Positions 31,344-40,049 of a stretch of 54,210 nt of DNA are shown here, piece after piece. The stretch is from Streptomyces sp. Ru72. Lineage in GTDB: Bacteria; Actinomycetota; Actinomycetes; Streptomycetales; Streptomycetaceae. Position 1 is the first letter of the stretch. Each line of letters starts with the position of its first letter. The stretch lies in assembly GCF_002920635.1 (NCBI RefSeq), contig NZ_PQSR01000046.1, positions 1-54,210 on the forward strand, read 5' to 3'. The notes beneath the pieces are model-generated. The model was given only the letters and a program-made list of their open reading frames with translations. It was not told where the DNA came from and did not search any database. The translations under genes and the position numbers were made by a program.

Positions 31344-33563
31344 GTGACTGACTCGACCATCATCTACACGCACACTGACGAGGCCCCGGCCCTGGCGACG
31401 TATTCCTTCCTGCCGGTGGTCAAGGCCTACGCCGGGAAGGCGGGCGTCGCCGTCGAGACCCGCGACATCTCGCTGGCCGGGCGCATCCTCGCGGTCTTCC
31501 CGGAGTACCTGAACGAGGACCAGCGGATCAACGACGACCTCACGGAGCTCGGCGAGCTGGCCAAGACCCCCGCGGCCAACATCATCAAGCTGCCGAACAT
31601 CTCGGCGTCCGTGCCGCAGCTGAAGGCGGCCATCGCCGAGCTGCGGGGCAAGGGCTACGCGCTGCCGGAGTACCCGGACGAGCCGAAGACCGACGAGGAG
31701 CGGGAGATCCGCGCCCGTTACGACAAGGTCAAGGGCTCCGCCGTGAACCCGGTCCTGCGCGAGGGCAACTCCGACCGCCGGGCCCCCGCCTCGGTCAAGA
31801 ACTACGCCAAGTCCCACCCGCACCGCATGGGCGCTTGGACCTCCGAGTCCAAGACGAACGTGGCGACCATGGGCGTGGACGACTTCCGCTCCACGGAGAA
31901 GTCCGTGGTGATCTCCGAGGCCGGTTCGCTGCGCATCGAGCTGAAGGGCGACGACGGCTCGACCACCGTGCTGCGCGAGTCGGTGCCGGTCCTCGAGGGC
32001 GAGGTCGTCGACGCCTCCGTGATGCGCGTCGCCGCGCTGCGCGAGTTCCTCACGGCGCAGGTCGCCAAGGCCAAGGAGGAGGGCGTCCTGTTCTCCGTGC
32101 ACCTGAAGGCCACGATGATGAAGGTCTCCGACCCGATCGTCTTCGGTCACGTGGTGCGCGCCTTCTTCCCGAAGACGTTCGCGAAGTACGGCGAGACGTT
32201 CGCCGCGGCCGGTCTGACCCCGAACGACGGTCTGGGCGGCATCTTCAAGGGCCTCGAGGCGCTGCCGAACGGCGACGAGATCAAGGCCTCCTTCGACGCC
32301 GAGCTCGCCGAGGGCCCGGAGCTGGCCATGGTCGACTCCGACAAGGGCATCACCAACCTGCACGTCCCCTCCGACGTGATCGTCGACGCCTCCATGCCGG
32401 CCATGATCCGCACCTCCGGCCACATGTGGGGCCCGGACGGCCAGGAGCACGACACCCTCGCGGTGCTGCCGGACTCCAGCTACGCGGGGGTCTACCAGGC
32501 CGTCATCGAGGACTGCCGCGCCAACGGCGCCTACGACCCGGCCACCATGGGCTCGGTTCCGAACGTCGGCCTCATGGCGCAGAAGGCCGAGGAGTACGGC
32601 AGCCACGACAAGACCTTCGAGATCCCGACCACGGGCACGGTCCGCCTGGTCGACGGCAACGGCAACGTGGTCATCGAGCAGACCGTCTCCGCCGGTGACA
32701 TCTTCCGCGCCTGCCAGACCAAGGACGCCCCGGTCAAGGACTGGGTCAAGCTGGCCGTCACCCGCGCCCGCGCCACCGGCGACCCGGCCGTCTTCTGGCT
32801 GGACGAGACCCGCGCCCACGACGCGAACCTGATCGCCAAGGTCGAGCAGTACCTGTCCGAGCACGACACCGAGGGCCTGGACATCAAGATCCTCTCTCCG
32901 GTCGAGGCGACGAAGCTGTCCGTGGAGCGGATCCGCCGCGGCGAGAACACCATCTCCGTCACCGGCAACGTGCTGCGCGACTACCTGACCGACCTGTTCC
33001 CCATCCTGGAGCTGGGCACCAGCGCCAAGATGCTGTCTGTCGTCCCCCTCATGGCGGGCGGCGGCCTGTTCGAGACGGGCGCCGGCGGCTCCGCCCCGAA
33101 GCACGTCCAGCAGCTGGTCAAGGAGAACTACCTGCGCTGGGACTCCCTGGGTGAGTTCTTCGCCCTGGTGCCGTCCCTCGAGCAGTACGCGAAGGTCACG
33201 GGCAACGCCCGTGCCCAGGTGCTGGCCGACGCCCTCGACCGCGCCACGGCGACCTTCCTCAACGAGGACAAGTCCCCGACCCGCCGCGTCGGCGGCATCG
33301 ACAACCGCGGCAGCCACTTCTACCTGTCCCTGTACTGGGCGCAGGAGCTGGCCCGGCAGACCGACGACGCGGACCTCGCCAAGGCGTTCGCCCCGCTCGC
33401 CGAGACGCTCGCCGCGAACGAGCAGAAGATCGTCGATGAGCTGATCGCCGTCCAGGGCAAGCCGGCCGACATCGGCGGCTACTACCAGCCCGACCCGGCG
33501 AAGGCCGCCGAGGTCATGCGCCCGTCGGCGACCTGGAACGAGGCGCTGGCCTCGCTCGCGTAG
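31344..33563 (+). CDS. icd: NADP-dependent isocitrate dehydrogenase, monomeric type
   Basis: A 739-aa enzyme, the standard length for monomeric (type II) isocitrate dehydrogenase. Diagnostic blocks: IIYTHTDEAPALATYSFLPV at the N-terminus, RAPASVKNYAKSHPHRMGAW, DNRGSHFYLSLYWAQELA near the C-terminus and NYLRWDSLGEFFALVPS. It converts isocitrate to 2-oxoglutarate with NADP in the TCA cycle. The GTG at 31344 is chosen because the protein then starts TDSTIIYTHTDEAP as in homologues; CGGAGC precedes it. Codon use is the most biased of the window, typical of a highly expressed housekeeping gene. It is followed by a 16-bp hairpin terminator. Confidence 0.97.
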   Translation: MTDSTIIYTHTDEAPALATYSFLPVVKAYAGKAGVAVETRDISLAGRILAVFPEYLNEDQRINDDLTELGELAKTPAANIIKLPNISASVPQLKAAIAELRGKGYALPEYPDEPKTDEEREIRARYDKVKGSAVNPVLREGNSDRRAPASVKNYAKSHPHRMGAWTSESKTNVATMGVDDFRSTEKSVVISEAGSLRIELKGDDGSTTVLRESVPVLEGEVVDASVMRVAALREFLTAQVAKAKEEGVLFSVHLKATMMKVSDPIVFGHVVRAFFPKTFAKYGETFAAAGLTPNDGLGGIFKGLEALPNGDEIKASFDAELAEGPELAMVDSDKGITNLHVPSDVIVDASMPAMIRTSGHMWGPDGQEHDTLAVLPDSSYAGVYQAVIEDCRANGAYDPATMGSVPNVGLMAQKAEEYGSHDKTFEIPTTGTVRLVDGNGNVVIEQTVSAGDIFRACQTKDAPVKDWVKLAVTRARATGDPAVFWLDETRAHDANLIAKVEQYLSEHDTEGLDIKILSPVEATKLSVERIRRGENTISVTGNVLRDYLTDLFPILELGTSAKMLSVVPLMAGGGLFETGAGGSAPKHVQQLVKENYLRWDSLGEFFALVPSLEQYAKVTGNARAQVLADALDRATATFLNEDKSPTRRVGGIDNRGSHFYLSLYWAQELARQTDDADLAKAFAPLAETLAANEQKIVDELIAVQGKPADIGGYYQPDPAKAAEVMRPSATWNEALASLA

Positions 33564-33588
33564 GACGCCGGCCCCCTCCGCGTGACAG

Positions 33589-33621
33589 CCGCCCCGGCCG
33601 GATCCGATCCGGCCGGGGCGG
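33589..33621. terminator. Terminator of icd
   Basis: A perfect 16-bp inverted repeat (33589-33604 and 33606-33621, arm CCGCCCCGGCCGGATC) around a single base, 26 bp after the stop codon. Confidence 0.85.
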
Positions 33622-33709
33622 TCCCGCATGGTTCGGCCGACCAGCCGTTGTCAGTACCGGGGCCCGACGTGGTCGATGCAGGCATGGTCCGGAGAGGGCG
33701 AGGCGAGCT

Positions 33710-34081
33710 GTGATCAACGGGTATGTCATCGGCGAAAGTCTGCGCACCGGTGCGGTGTTCGAGCCGGAGGGCCTGCGCATCCGCAGGATCAGCCGCATAG
33801 ACGTCTCGCAGAGCGCGCGGGGCGGGCAGCCGTCCACCTGGACCTTCGTCGAGTTCGAGACGGACGACTCCCGTGCGACCGCCCTCGCTCAGGCCCTGGC
33901 TCAGGCGCTGGAGCCGGACATGGGCTGGTACTCGGACTTCGTGGTCGGGGACGACCGGGTGGTCGTCTTCGCCGGGAAGGTGTTCCGCTGTCGGCGCGGC
34001 GATGCCCAGGGCCGCGCCGAAGCGGTGGCGTACGGACGGAGCGTGGGCACTCCCGAGGACCAGCTCGACTGGAAGGAGTGA
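33710..34081 (+). CDS. Hypothetical protein
   Basis: A 123-aa soluble protein starting with GTG at 33710 (MINGYVIGESLRTGAVFE). It has a mixed alpha/beta composition, a W-x-F-V-E-F-E strand, the repeated LAQALAQALEPDMGWYSDF and a C-terminal VVFAGKVFRC. I do not recognise a named domain; similar short proteins are common in Streptomyces. Third-position GC and codon use are normal, so it is probably real. It stands alone between the icd terminator and the end of the convergent sulfur island. Confidence 0.65.
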   Translation: MINGYVIGESLRTGAVFEPEGLRIRRISRIDVSQSARGGQPSTWTFVEFETDDSRATALAQALAQALEPDMGWYSDFVVGDDRVVVFAGKVFRCRRGDAQGRAEAVAYGRSVGTPEDQLDWKE

Positions 34082-34097
34082 CCCGCCGGCGGCACGC

Positions 34098-35474
34098 TTA
34101 CGATGCCGCTCGCTCCCTGGGCGCCCCGGTGTCCGGGTGGGTGAGGCCCAGGTGGTCGCGCAGGGTCGTGCCCTCGTAGTCGGTGCGGAAGACGCCCTGC
34201 TCCTGCAGGAGCGGGACGACCTTGTCGGCGAACGGGTCCAGACCGCCAGGGGTGATGTGCGGGACCAGGATGAAGCCGTCGGAGGCATCGGCCTGCACGA
34301 ACTCGTTGACGGTCTTCGCGACCGTGGACGGTGAGCCGACGAAGGTCTGCCGGTTTCCGGTGTGGATGACGAGGTCACGGATGGACCAGTTGTTGGCGTC
34401 GGCGAGCTCCCGCCACTCGCGGGCGGTGGCCAGCGGATCGCGGTACATGCGCACCTGGGCACGGCCGCGGGAGATGTGCTCCTCGCTCACGTTCGGCTCG
34501 ATGTCGGGCAGCGGGCCGTCCGGGTCGTACGCCGACAGGTCCCGGTTCCAGACGAACTCCAGGTGCTTGATGGCCGTGGCACCGCTGACCTGTTGCCGGC
34601 GCACCTCGCGGGCCAGGTCCTCGGCCTCCGCGTCCGTGTCGCCGAGGACGAAGGTCGCAGCGGGCAGGATGAGCAAGTCGCCGTGTCCGCGCCCGTACTT
34701 GGCCAGACGGCCCTTGACGTCCGCGTAGAAGGCCTGGCCCGCGTCCAGGGTGGCGTGCCGGCTGAAGATGGCGTCGGCACTGGACGCGGCGAACTCACGG
34801 CCCTCCTCGGAGTCGCCCGCCTGGAAGACGACGGGGCGGCCCTGCGGGCTGCGCGGGACGTTGAACCGGCCGTGGATGTCGAAGTGCTTGCCCCGGTGGA
34901 CGAAGGCGCCGGCCTTGGCGTCCCGCAGGAAGGTGCCGGTGGCCCGGTCGGCGAGGATCTCGTCTCCGTGCCAGGAGTCGAAGAGTTCGTTCGCGGTGGC
35001 CAGGAACTCCTGCGCCCGGGAGTAGCGCTCCTCCTGCGGCAGGAAGCCGCCGCGGCGGAAGTTCTCGCCGGTGAAGGCGTCCCAGGAGGTGACGACGTTC
35101 CACGCCGAGCGTCCGCCGGAGAGGTGGTCGAGGCTGGCGAACTGGCGGGCCACCTCATAGGGCTCGTTGAACGTGGAGTTGATGGTGCCGGTCAGGCCGA
35201 GCCGGTCGGTGACGGCGGCCAGGGCGGCGAGCACGGTGAAGGTGTCGGGGCGGCCCACGACGTCCAGGTCGTAGATCTTCCCGCCCTGTTCGCGCAGGCG
35301 CAGGCCCTCGGCCAGGAACAGGAAGTCGAACTTGGCCCGCTCGGCGGTACGCGCGAAGTGGGCGAAGGAGCTGAACTCGATGTGGCTGCCGGCCTCCGGG
35401 TCGCTCCACACGGTGGTGTTGTTGACGCCCGGGAAGTGGGCGGCCAGATGGATCTGCTTCAGCGGCTTGCTCAT
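34098..35474 (-). CDS. FMN-dependent monooxygenase, NtaA/SnaA/DszA family
   Basis: A 458-aa luciferase-like monooxygenase. Family signatures: QIHLAAHFPGVNNTTVWSDP at the N-terminus, then FDFLFLAEGL, TGTINSTFNEPYEVARQFASLDHLSGGRSAWNVVTSWD and the C-terminal FILVPHITPGGLDPFADKVVPLLQ. Members (NtaA, SnaA, DszA, YxeK, YtnJ) use FMNH2 supplied by a separate reductase to cleave C-N or C-S bonds. Its position in a sulfur island with an amino-acid-type ABC importer suggests oxidation of S-substituted cysteines or other organosulfur compounds. The ATG at 35474 has GGAGGG upstream. It is the last gene of the operon. No FMN reductase lies nearby. Confidence 0.92.
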   Translation of the reverse strand: MSKPLKQIHLAAHFPGVNNTTVWSDPEAGSHIEFSSFAHFARTAERAKFDFLFLAEGLRLREQGGKIYDLDVVGRPDTFTVLAALAAVTDRLGLTGTINSTFNEPYEVARQFASLDHLSGGRSAWNVVTSWDAFTGENFRRGGFLPQEERYSRAQEFLATANELFDSWHGDEILADRATGTFLRDAKAGAFVHRGKHFDIHGRFNVPRSPQGRPVVFQAGDSEEGREFAASSADAIFSRHATLDAGQAFYADVKGRLAKYGRGHGDLLILPAATFVLGDTDAEAEDLAREVRRQQVSGATAIKHLEFVWNRDLSAYDPDGPLPDIEPNVSEEHISRGRAQVRMYRDPLATAREWRELADANNWSIRDLVIHTGNRQTFVGSPSTVAKTVNEFVQADASDGFILVPHITPGGLDPFADKVVPLLQEQGVFRTDYEGTTLRDHLGLTHPDTGAPRERAAS

Positions 35475-35493
35475 GGTCTGCGGTCCCTCCGGC

Positions 35494-36705
35494 TCAGGCG
35501 GTGACGGCTGCGGAGTAGCGGTTGGCGGGGCGGACGAGCCCGAGCAGTCCGCGCAGGGTGCCGGACTCGTAGGCGCGGCGGAAGGCGTCTCGGCGCTGGA
35601 GCTCGGGGACCAGGCCCCGGGTGACGGCCGGGAGGTCATGACCGGCGACCGCGGGGCGCAGCCGGAAGCCCGTGAGCCCTGCTGACCGCAACTCCTCGAG
35701 GAGGTCGGCGAGTTGAACGGGGGTTCCGGTGAAGACGCGGGCGTCGCTGGTGTACTCGTGTCCGGCGAGATCGTCCAGGCGCTGCTTGCGGTCCGCGGCC
35801 CTGGCCGGGTCGTCGTCCAGGAAGACCACGAGGTCGCCGAAGACGTGCAGCGGCTCCTCGGCACGGCCCGCCGTCTCCTGCTCGGCGCGGATCTCGGCGA
35901 CGATCGCCCGGGCCTGATCGGCGTCGTACGGGGTGACGTAGCCGATGTCGGCCTGTCGGGCCACCAGCCGGTAGGGGACGGTCTGGTGGGCGAGGGCGGT
36001 GACGATCGGCTGGCCCTGCGGCGGTCGGGGCGTGATGGAGGGGCCCTTGACGCTGAAGAACCTGCCCTCGAAGTCGATGTAGTGCAGCTTGTCCCGGTCG
36101 ATGAAACGGCCGGTGGCGACGTCCCGGATCTCGGCGTCGTCCTCCCAGCTGTCCCACAGGCGACGGACGACCTCGACGTAGTCGGCGGCCTCGTCGAACA
36201 GGTCGGTCACGACGCCCCGGGCACCCGGGCTGTCGTAGGCGTCGATCCTCGGGATCGTGCGGCGGCCGAAGTGCGCGGCCTCGTTCGGACGCGCGGTGAT
36301 CTGTACGCGCAGGCCCGCACGGCCCGTGCTGACGTAGTCCAGAGTGGCGATCGCCTTGGAGATGTGGAACGGCTCCGTGTGGGTGGCCACCACGGTAGGC
36401 ACCAGCCCTATGTGCCGGGTCAGTGGTGCGACACGGGAGGCGATGAGCACGGCGTCCAGGCGTCCGCGCACCTGGTCGGTGCGCTCGTCCGGTTCGAGGA
36501 AGTGGGAGGACTGGGGTCCGAGCCCGTCCTCGATGGTCACGAAGTCGAGCAGACCGCCTTCGGCCTCGGTGATCAGGTCGGCCCAGTATCCGGCCGTGAA
36601 CAGGTCCCGGGGCCGGGCCACGGGCTCGCGCCAGGAGGCGGGATGCCAGCCGGTGCCGTCCAGGGCGACGGCAAGGTGCAGGGGGGAGGGGGAAGTCGAG
36701 GACAC
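35494..36705 (-). CDS. LLM-class flavin-dependent oxidoreductase
   Basis: A 403-aa luciferase-like protein. The N-terminal half reads LHLAVALDGTGWHPASWR, LLDFVTIEDGLG and HIGLVPTVVATHTEPFHISKAIATLDYVSTGRAGLRVQ, the classic beta-barrel flavin-binding arrangement. The C-terminal half has VTALAHQTVPYRLVARQADIGYV. The GTG at 36705 is chosen from GGAAGG and the usual short N-terminus. It precedes the NtaA-type gene by 19 bp, and the two probably form a monooxygenase pair similar in layout to YtmO/YtnJ of Bacillus. A cysteine leader peptide (36813-36923) lies immediately upstream. Confidence 0.9.
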   Translation of the reverse strand: MSSTSPSPLHLAVALDGTGWHPASWREPVARPRDLFTAGYWADLITEAEGGLLDFVTIEDGLGPQSSHFLEPDERTDQVRGRLDAVLIASRVAPLTRHIGLVPTVVATHTEPFHISKAIATLDYVSTGRAGLRVQITARPNEAAHFGRRTIPRIDAYDSPGARGVVTDLFDEAADYVEVVRRLWDSWEDDAEIRDVATGRFIDRDKLHYIDFEGRFFSVKGPSITPRPPQGQPIVTALAHQTVPYRLVARQADIGYVTPYDADQARAIVAEIRAEQETAGRAEEPLHVFGDLVVFLDDDPARAADRKQRLDDLAGHEYTSDARVFTGTPVQLADLLEELRSAGLTGFRLRPAVAGHDLPAVTRGLVPELQRRDAFRRAYESGTLRGLLGLVRPANRYSAAVTA

Positions 36706-36789
36706 GAGTGGGTGCCTTCCTGAAGTCCGTAAGAGAACGCCGGCCGGCGCGAGCGGGCGCGGCGGAGGGCGAGCGCAGCGAGATGGGGA

Positions 36790-36808
36790 CCCCGGCCGAA
36801 GGCTGGGG
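36790..36808 (-). promoter_or_regulatory. Stem-loop directly after the leader peptide (attenuator candidate)
   Basis: CCCC-A-GCC-TTC-GGC-C-GGGG on the minus strand, with one mismatch. It starts 4 nt after the leader-peptide stop codon and 81 nt before the monooxygenase start, the position expected for a structure controlled by ribosome stalling. Confidence 0.5.
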
Positions 36809-36812
36809 ACGG

Positions 36813-36923
36813 TCAGGAGCAACAGAGCGCGCCGGCTACCCGCAGCAGATCGATATGGGCCCGGGAGTGCAGAAGCGGACGGCGGGACGGGTTCAGGGCG
36901 CGGGCGTGCACGGTACGGGTCAC
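36813..36923 (-). CDS. Leader peptide with DLLRV-Cys motif, upstream of the monooxygenase pair
   Basis: A 36-codon open frame ending RAHIDLLRVAGALCCS-stop. It starts at GTG 36923 with CGGAGG 8 nt upstream. The C-terminal pattern (H-I/V-D-L-L-R-V-x-x-A-L-C) is that of the actinobacterial putative leader peptides found before sulfur-assimilation genes, where ribosome stalling at terminal Cys codons is thought to sense cysteine. Two consecutive Cys codons sit just before the stop. It lies inside the sulfur island, between the substrate-binding protein gene and the flavin monooxygenases. Confidence 0.82.
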   Translation of the reverse strand: MTRTVHARALNPSRRPLLHSRAHIDLLRVAGALCCS

Positions 36924-37023
36924 GTCCTGCACCTCCGTCCGTTCGGCCTCGTGGCGCGCGACTCGTCGTCGACGACAACAGCCCGGCTCCGCCGTCTGTT
37001 CCGCACTCCGGGCACCCCTTCGG

Positions 37024-38049
37024 TCAGGAGTTGTCGAGCGGCAGCCCGGGCGGGTTGACCTCGGACTTGGCGACGGCCTCGTTGGACAGGTTCCAGGCGG
37101 CCAGCCACTTGGCGTACTGGCCGCTCTCGATCAGGTGGTTGACGGCGTCGGCGATCGGCTTCGCGAGCCCGCTGTCCTTCTTCGCGGTCGCCGCGATCAG
37201 GCCCTGCAGGGACTCGCCGGCGCCGGAGAACGCGCCCGCGTTGCGGGTCGCCTGGGGCGTGTTCGCGACCTGCCTGATGTGGTAGGCGATACCGGGGTTG
37301 GGGCCGAAGTAGGCGTCGATCCTGCCGCTGGACAGCGCCAGATAGGTGCCGTTGCGGTCCGGGTAGTACTTGACGGTGAGTTTCTTGCCTTCCTTGGCCA
37401 GCTTCGTCTTCCATTCCAGGAGGATCTTCTCCTGGTTGGTTCCCGAGCCGACCGAGACGGTCCTGCCCGCGAGGTTCCGGTAGTCGCCGTCGAAGTTCCA
37501 CGTGCTCTTCTTCGGCACCTCGAAGGCCAGGTTGTCCTGCCGGTAGGAGGCGAACTCGTACTTCTTCTTGCGCTCCTCGGTGTCGGTGACGTTGGAGAAG
37601 GCCACGTCGACCTTGCCGCTGTCGATGCCGACGAACAGGTTCTCCCAGGTGAAGTTCTTCAGCTCCGGCTTGAGACCGAGGACGGCGGCCACCAGGCGGC
37701 CGAAGTCGGGCTCGGCGCCGGTGAGGGTCTTCTGGTCGCTGCCCACGTACGCCAGCGGTGCGAAGCCGGAGGGCAGGGCGCCGATGCCGATCTCCAGCTT
37801 GCCGCTCTTGCGGACGGCGTCGGGCAGTTCGGCGTTGAGGGACTTCACCTCGGACACCTTGAGGGTGGCCTGCGTGGCGGCGCCGTTGGACAGCTGCCCC
37901 ACGGTGACCGTGCCGGAGGATGCGCTGTCCGGGTTGGTGGCGGCGTCGCTGTTCCCCCCGCACGCGGCGAGTCCGGCGGCGAGGGAGGCGACGGCGGTGC
38001 CTGCGGTGAGGCCGCGCAGGAGTCGGGTGCGGAGACCGGTGGTAGGCAT
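37024..38049 (-). CDS. ABC transporter substrate-binding lipoprotein, amino-acid (family 3) type
   Basis: A 341-aa lipoprotein. The signal peptide ends in the lipobox LAAC near residue 30. The mature part is an SBP family 3 domain: KSGKLEIGIGALPSGFAPLAYVG, then NLFVGIDSGKVDVAFSNVTDTEERKKKYEFASY and a C-terminal GESLQGLIAATAKKDSGL. These proteins bind polar amino acids, cystine or related compounds. Together with the downstream-oriented ATPase and permease (38119-39887) it forms a complete importer. In this sulfur context cystine or an S-substituted cysteine is the most likely ligand, which is inference. The ATG start is at 38049. Confidence 0.93.
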   Translation of the reverse strand: MPTTGLRTRLLRGLTAGTAVASLAAGLAACGGNSDAATNPDSASSGTVTVGQLSNGAATQATLKVSEVKSLNAELPDAVRKSGKLEIGIGALPSGFAPLAYVGSDQKTLTGAEPDFGRLVAAVLGLKPELKNFTWENLFVGIDSGKVDVAFSNVTDTEERKKKYEFASYRQDNLAFEVPKKSTWNFDGDYRNLAGRTVSVGSGTNQEKILLEWKTKLAKEGKKLTVKYYPDRNGTYLALSSGRIDAYFGPNPGIAYHIRQVANTPQATRNAGAFSGAGESLQGLIAATAKKDSGLAKPIADAVNHLIESGQYAKWLAAWNLSNEAVAKSEVNPPGLPLDNS

Positions 38050-38118
38050 GGTGGTCCTTGTTCGGTGAGCGGTGGCGGTGGTGGCGTGGGGGTGGGAGGA
38101 AACGCGGAACCGGCGGGT

Positions 38119-38904
38119 TCAGAGCACCTTGCTCAGGAAGTCCCGGGTCCGCTCGTGCCGCGGGTTGTCGAGGACCTCGGCGGGCGGACCCTGTTCGACG
38201 ATCCGGCCGTCGTCCATGAAGATCACCCGGTCGGCGCATTCGCGGGCGAAGCCGATCTCGTGGGTGACGATGACCAGCGTGGTACCGCCGCCGGCCAGGT
38301 CCTTGATGACGGCCAGCACCTCGCCGACGAGCTCGGGGTCGAGGGCGGAGGTGGGTTCGTCGAACAGGATGACGCCGGGCCGCAGGGCGAGTGCGCGGGC
38401 GATGGCGACGCGCTGCTGCTGGCCGCCGGACAACTGCCGTGGATAGGCGCCCGTCTTGTCGGCGAGTCCGACCCGGCCGAGCAGGTCGAGGGCGAGGTCC
38501 CGGGCCTCCTGCTTGGTCAGCTTGCCGGTCGCCACCGGAGCCGCTGTCACATTCTCGAGGACCGTGAGGTGCGGGAAGAGGTTGAAGTTCTGGAAGACGA
38601 ACCCGATGCGGCTGCGCTGGCCCAGGATGACGCGCTCGCTCAGCTCCTTGAGGTGGGCTCCTTGCCGGCGCACCCCGATGGGTTCGCCGCCCACGCTGAC
38701 ATAGCCGCGGTCGGGCTTCTCCAGGTGGTTGATCACCCGCAGCAGGGTGGACTTGCCGGAGCCGGACGGGCCGAGGATCACGGTCACCTCGCCCGGCCGT
38801 ACGGTCAACTCCACGCCGTGCAGCACCTGGTGGGAGCCGAACGCCTTGTGCACGTCGTGCACCTGGATGGCGGCGGGGCGGGTCTGATGCGTGTCGGCGG
38901 TCAT
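38119..38904 (-). CDS. ABC transporter ATP-binding protein, polar amino acid type
   Basis: A 261-aa ATPase. Walker A GPSGSGKST, Q-loop FVFQNFNLFPHLTVLENV, signature LSGGQQQRVAIARAL, Walker B VILFDEPTSALDPE and H-loop VTHEIGFA are all present, with the close match to GlnQ/TcyC-type proteins. It energises uptake by the adjacent permease and lipoprotein. The ATG at 38904 overlaps the stop of the permease gene (38901-38904). The order on the minus strand is leader peptide, permease, ATPase, lipoprotein, then the second leader peptide and monooxygenases. Confidence 0.95.
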   Translation of the reverse strand: MTADTHQTRPAAIQVHDVHKAFGSHQVLHGVELTVRPGEVTVILGPSGSGKSTLLRVINHLEKPDRGYVSVGGEPIGVRRQGAHLKELSERVILGQRSRIGFVFQNFNLFPHLTVLENVTAAPVATGKLTKQEARDLALDLLGRVGLADKTGAYPRQLSGGQQQRVAIARALALRPGVILFDEPTSALDPELVGEVLAVIKDLAGGGTTLVIVTHEIGFARECADRVIFMDDGRIVEQGPPAEVLDNPRHERTRDFLSKVL

Positions 38905-39887
38905 ACGGCGGCCTCCCTGCGCGCACGGGCCCGCGGCTCGGCGAGACCGGTCAGGAGCTTCTGCAACGGGGTCGGCGGCAGCGCGCGGGTGGCACCGCGG
39001 GCGTAGTACCGCTCGACGTAGAACTGGACGACGGACACGAGGCTCGTCAGGATCAGGTACCAGACGGTGACGACCAGCAGCAGCGGCACGATGTCGCCGG
39101 GGTAGGTGCTGCCCATGGTCTGCGCGGAGCCGAACAGGTCGAGCAGCGACACGTAGAACACCAGTGAGGTGCTCTTGACCAGGCCGATCAGCTGGTTGAC
39201 GTAGTTCGGCGTGATGGATCTGAGGGCCTGCGGAAAGACGATCCGCCTGAACTGGTGGCCCTTCGGCAGGCCGAGCGCGGCGGCCGCCTCGTGCTGGCCC
39301 TGGTCGACCGAGAGAATGCCGCCACGGACCACCTCCGCCGCGTACGCCGCCTCGTTCAGGCTCAGTCCGACGACGGCGACGACCATGTCGGTGGCGAGCC
39401 GGGACTCGTCGAAGCTGAAGAAGGCCGGGCCGAAGGGCACGCCGACGCTCAGCGTCTTGTAGAGGGCACTGAAGTTGTAGAGGAAGATCAGTACCACGAT
39501 CAGCGGTATGGAGCGCAGCGCCCACACGTACGTCCAGCTGACCGCGCGCAGGACGGGGCTCTTCGAGAGCCGGGCCAGCGCGAGCACGATTCCGCCGAGC
39601 AGGCCCGACACGGCGCTGAGTGCGGTGACTTCGAGCGTGATGAGCAGCCCGTCGAGGATGGTGGGGCGCAGGAACCAGTAGGCGAAGCGGTTCCACTGGT
39701 AGAACGGGTTGGACACCAGGCCGTGGACGAACTGGGCCACGAGTACCAGCACGATGGCCGTGGCGATCCAGCGGCCCGGCCGGCGCAGGGGCAGTACCCG
39801 CTGGGCCGCGGGGGCCTCGGCCGCGGTCGGGGCTTCGTCGGGCGGCGCCGGGGCGAGGAAGACGGCGGTGCCGGGGGGTTCACTCAT
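38901..39887 (-). CDS. ABC transporter permease, polar amino acid type
   Basis: A 328-aa permease. A proline/alanine-rich cytoplasmic N-terminus of about 45 residues precedes five to six TM helices. The HisM/GlnP-family signature can be read in GLLITLEVTALSAVSG, WALRSIPLIVVLIFL and the EAA loop LNEAAYAAEVVRGGILSVDQGQHEAAAALGL. The start is ATG 39887 with GGAG 8 nt upstream; an upstream in-frame start would only add arginine-rich sequence. It is the first structural gene after the 40050-40184 leader peptide. Confidence 0.93.
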   Translation of the reverse strand: MSEPPGTAVFLAPAPPDEAPTAAEAPAAQRVLPLRRPGRWIATAIVLVLVAQFVHGLVSNPFYQWNRFAYWFLRPTILDGLLITLEVTALSAVSGLLGGIVLALARLSKSPVLRAVSWTYVWALRSIPLIVVLIFLYNFSALYKTLSVGVPFGPAFFSFDESRLATDMVVAVVGLSLNEAAYAAEVVRGGILSVDQGQHEAAAALGLPKGHQFRRIVFPQALRSITPNYVNQLIGLVKSTSLVFYVSLLDLFGSAQTMGSTYPGDIVPLLLVVTVWYLILTSLVSVVQFYVERYYARGATRALPPTPLQKLLTGLAEPRARARREAAV

Positions 39888-40010
39888 GACAGGCTCCAGC
39901 GGAGTCGGATGCCCCGGGCGGCGCGCCACGGCACCGCTCGGCGGCGCGGGCCGCGGCGTGTCGAGGCAGGTTCAGCGGAGTGCACCGGGGATGGGACGGA
40001 ACGAGGGCAC

Positions 40011-40026
40011 CACCGCGGCGGCGGTG
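40011..40026 (-). promoter_or_regulatory. Stem-loop between leader peptide and permease (attenuator candidate)
   Basis: CACCGC-N4-GCGGTG, beginning 24 nt after the leader-peptide stop and 124 nt before the permease start. It is short but well placed for attenuation. Confidence 0.35.
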
Positions 40027-40049
40027 CGCGTCAGGGATTCAGAAGGCCG

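Noticed and set aside
30972..33629. An 885-codon open frame opposite isocitrate dehydrogenase
   Set aside because: Same third-position GC effect; it is antisense to one of the most conserved enzymes in the window.
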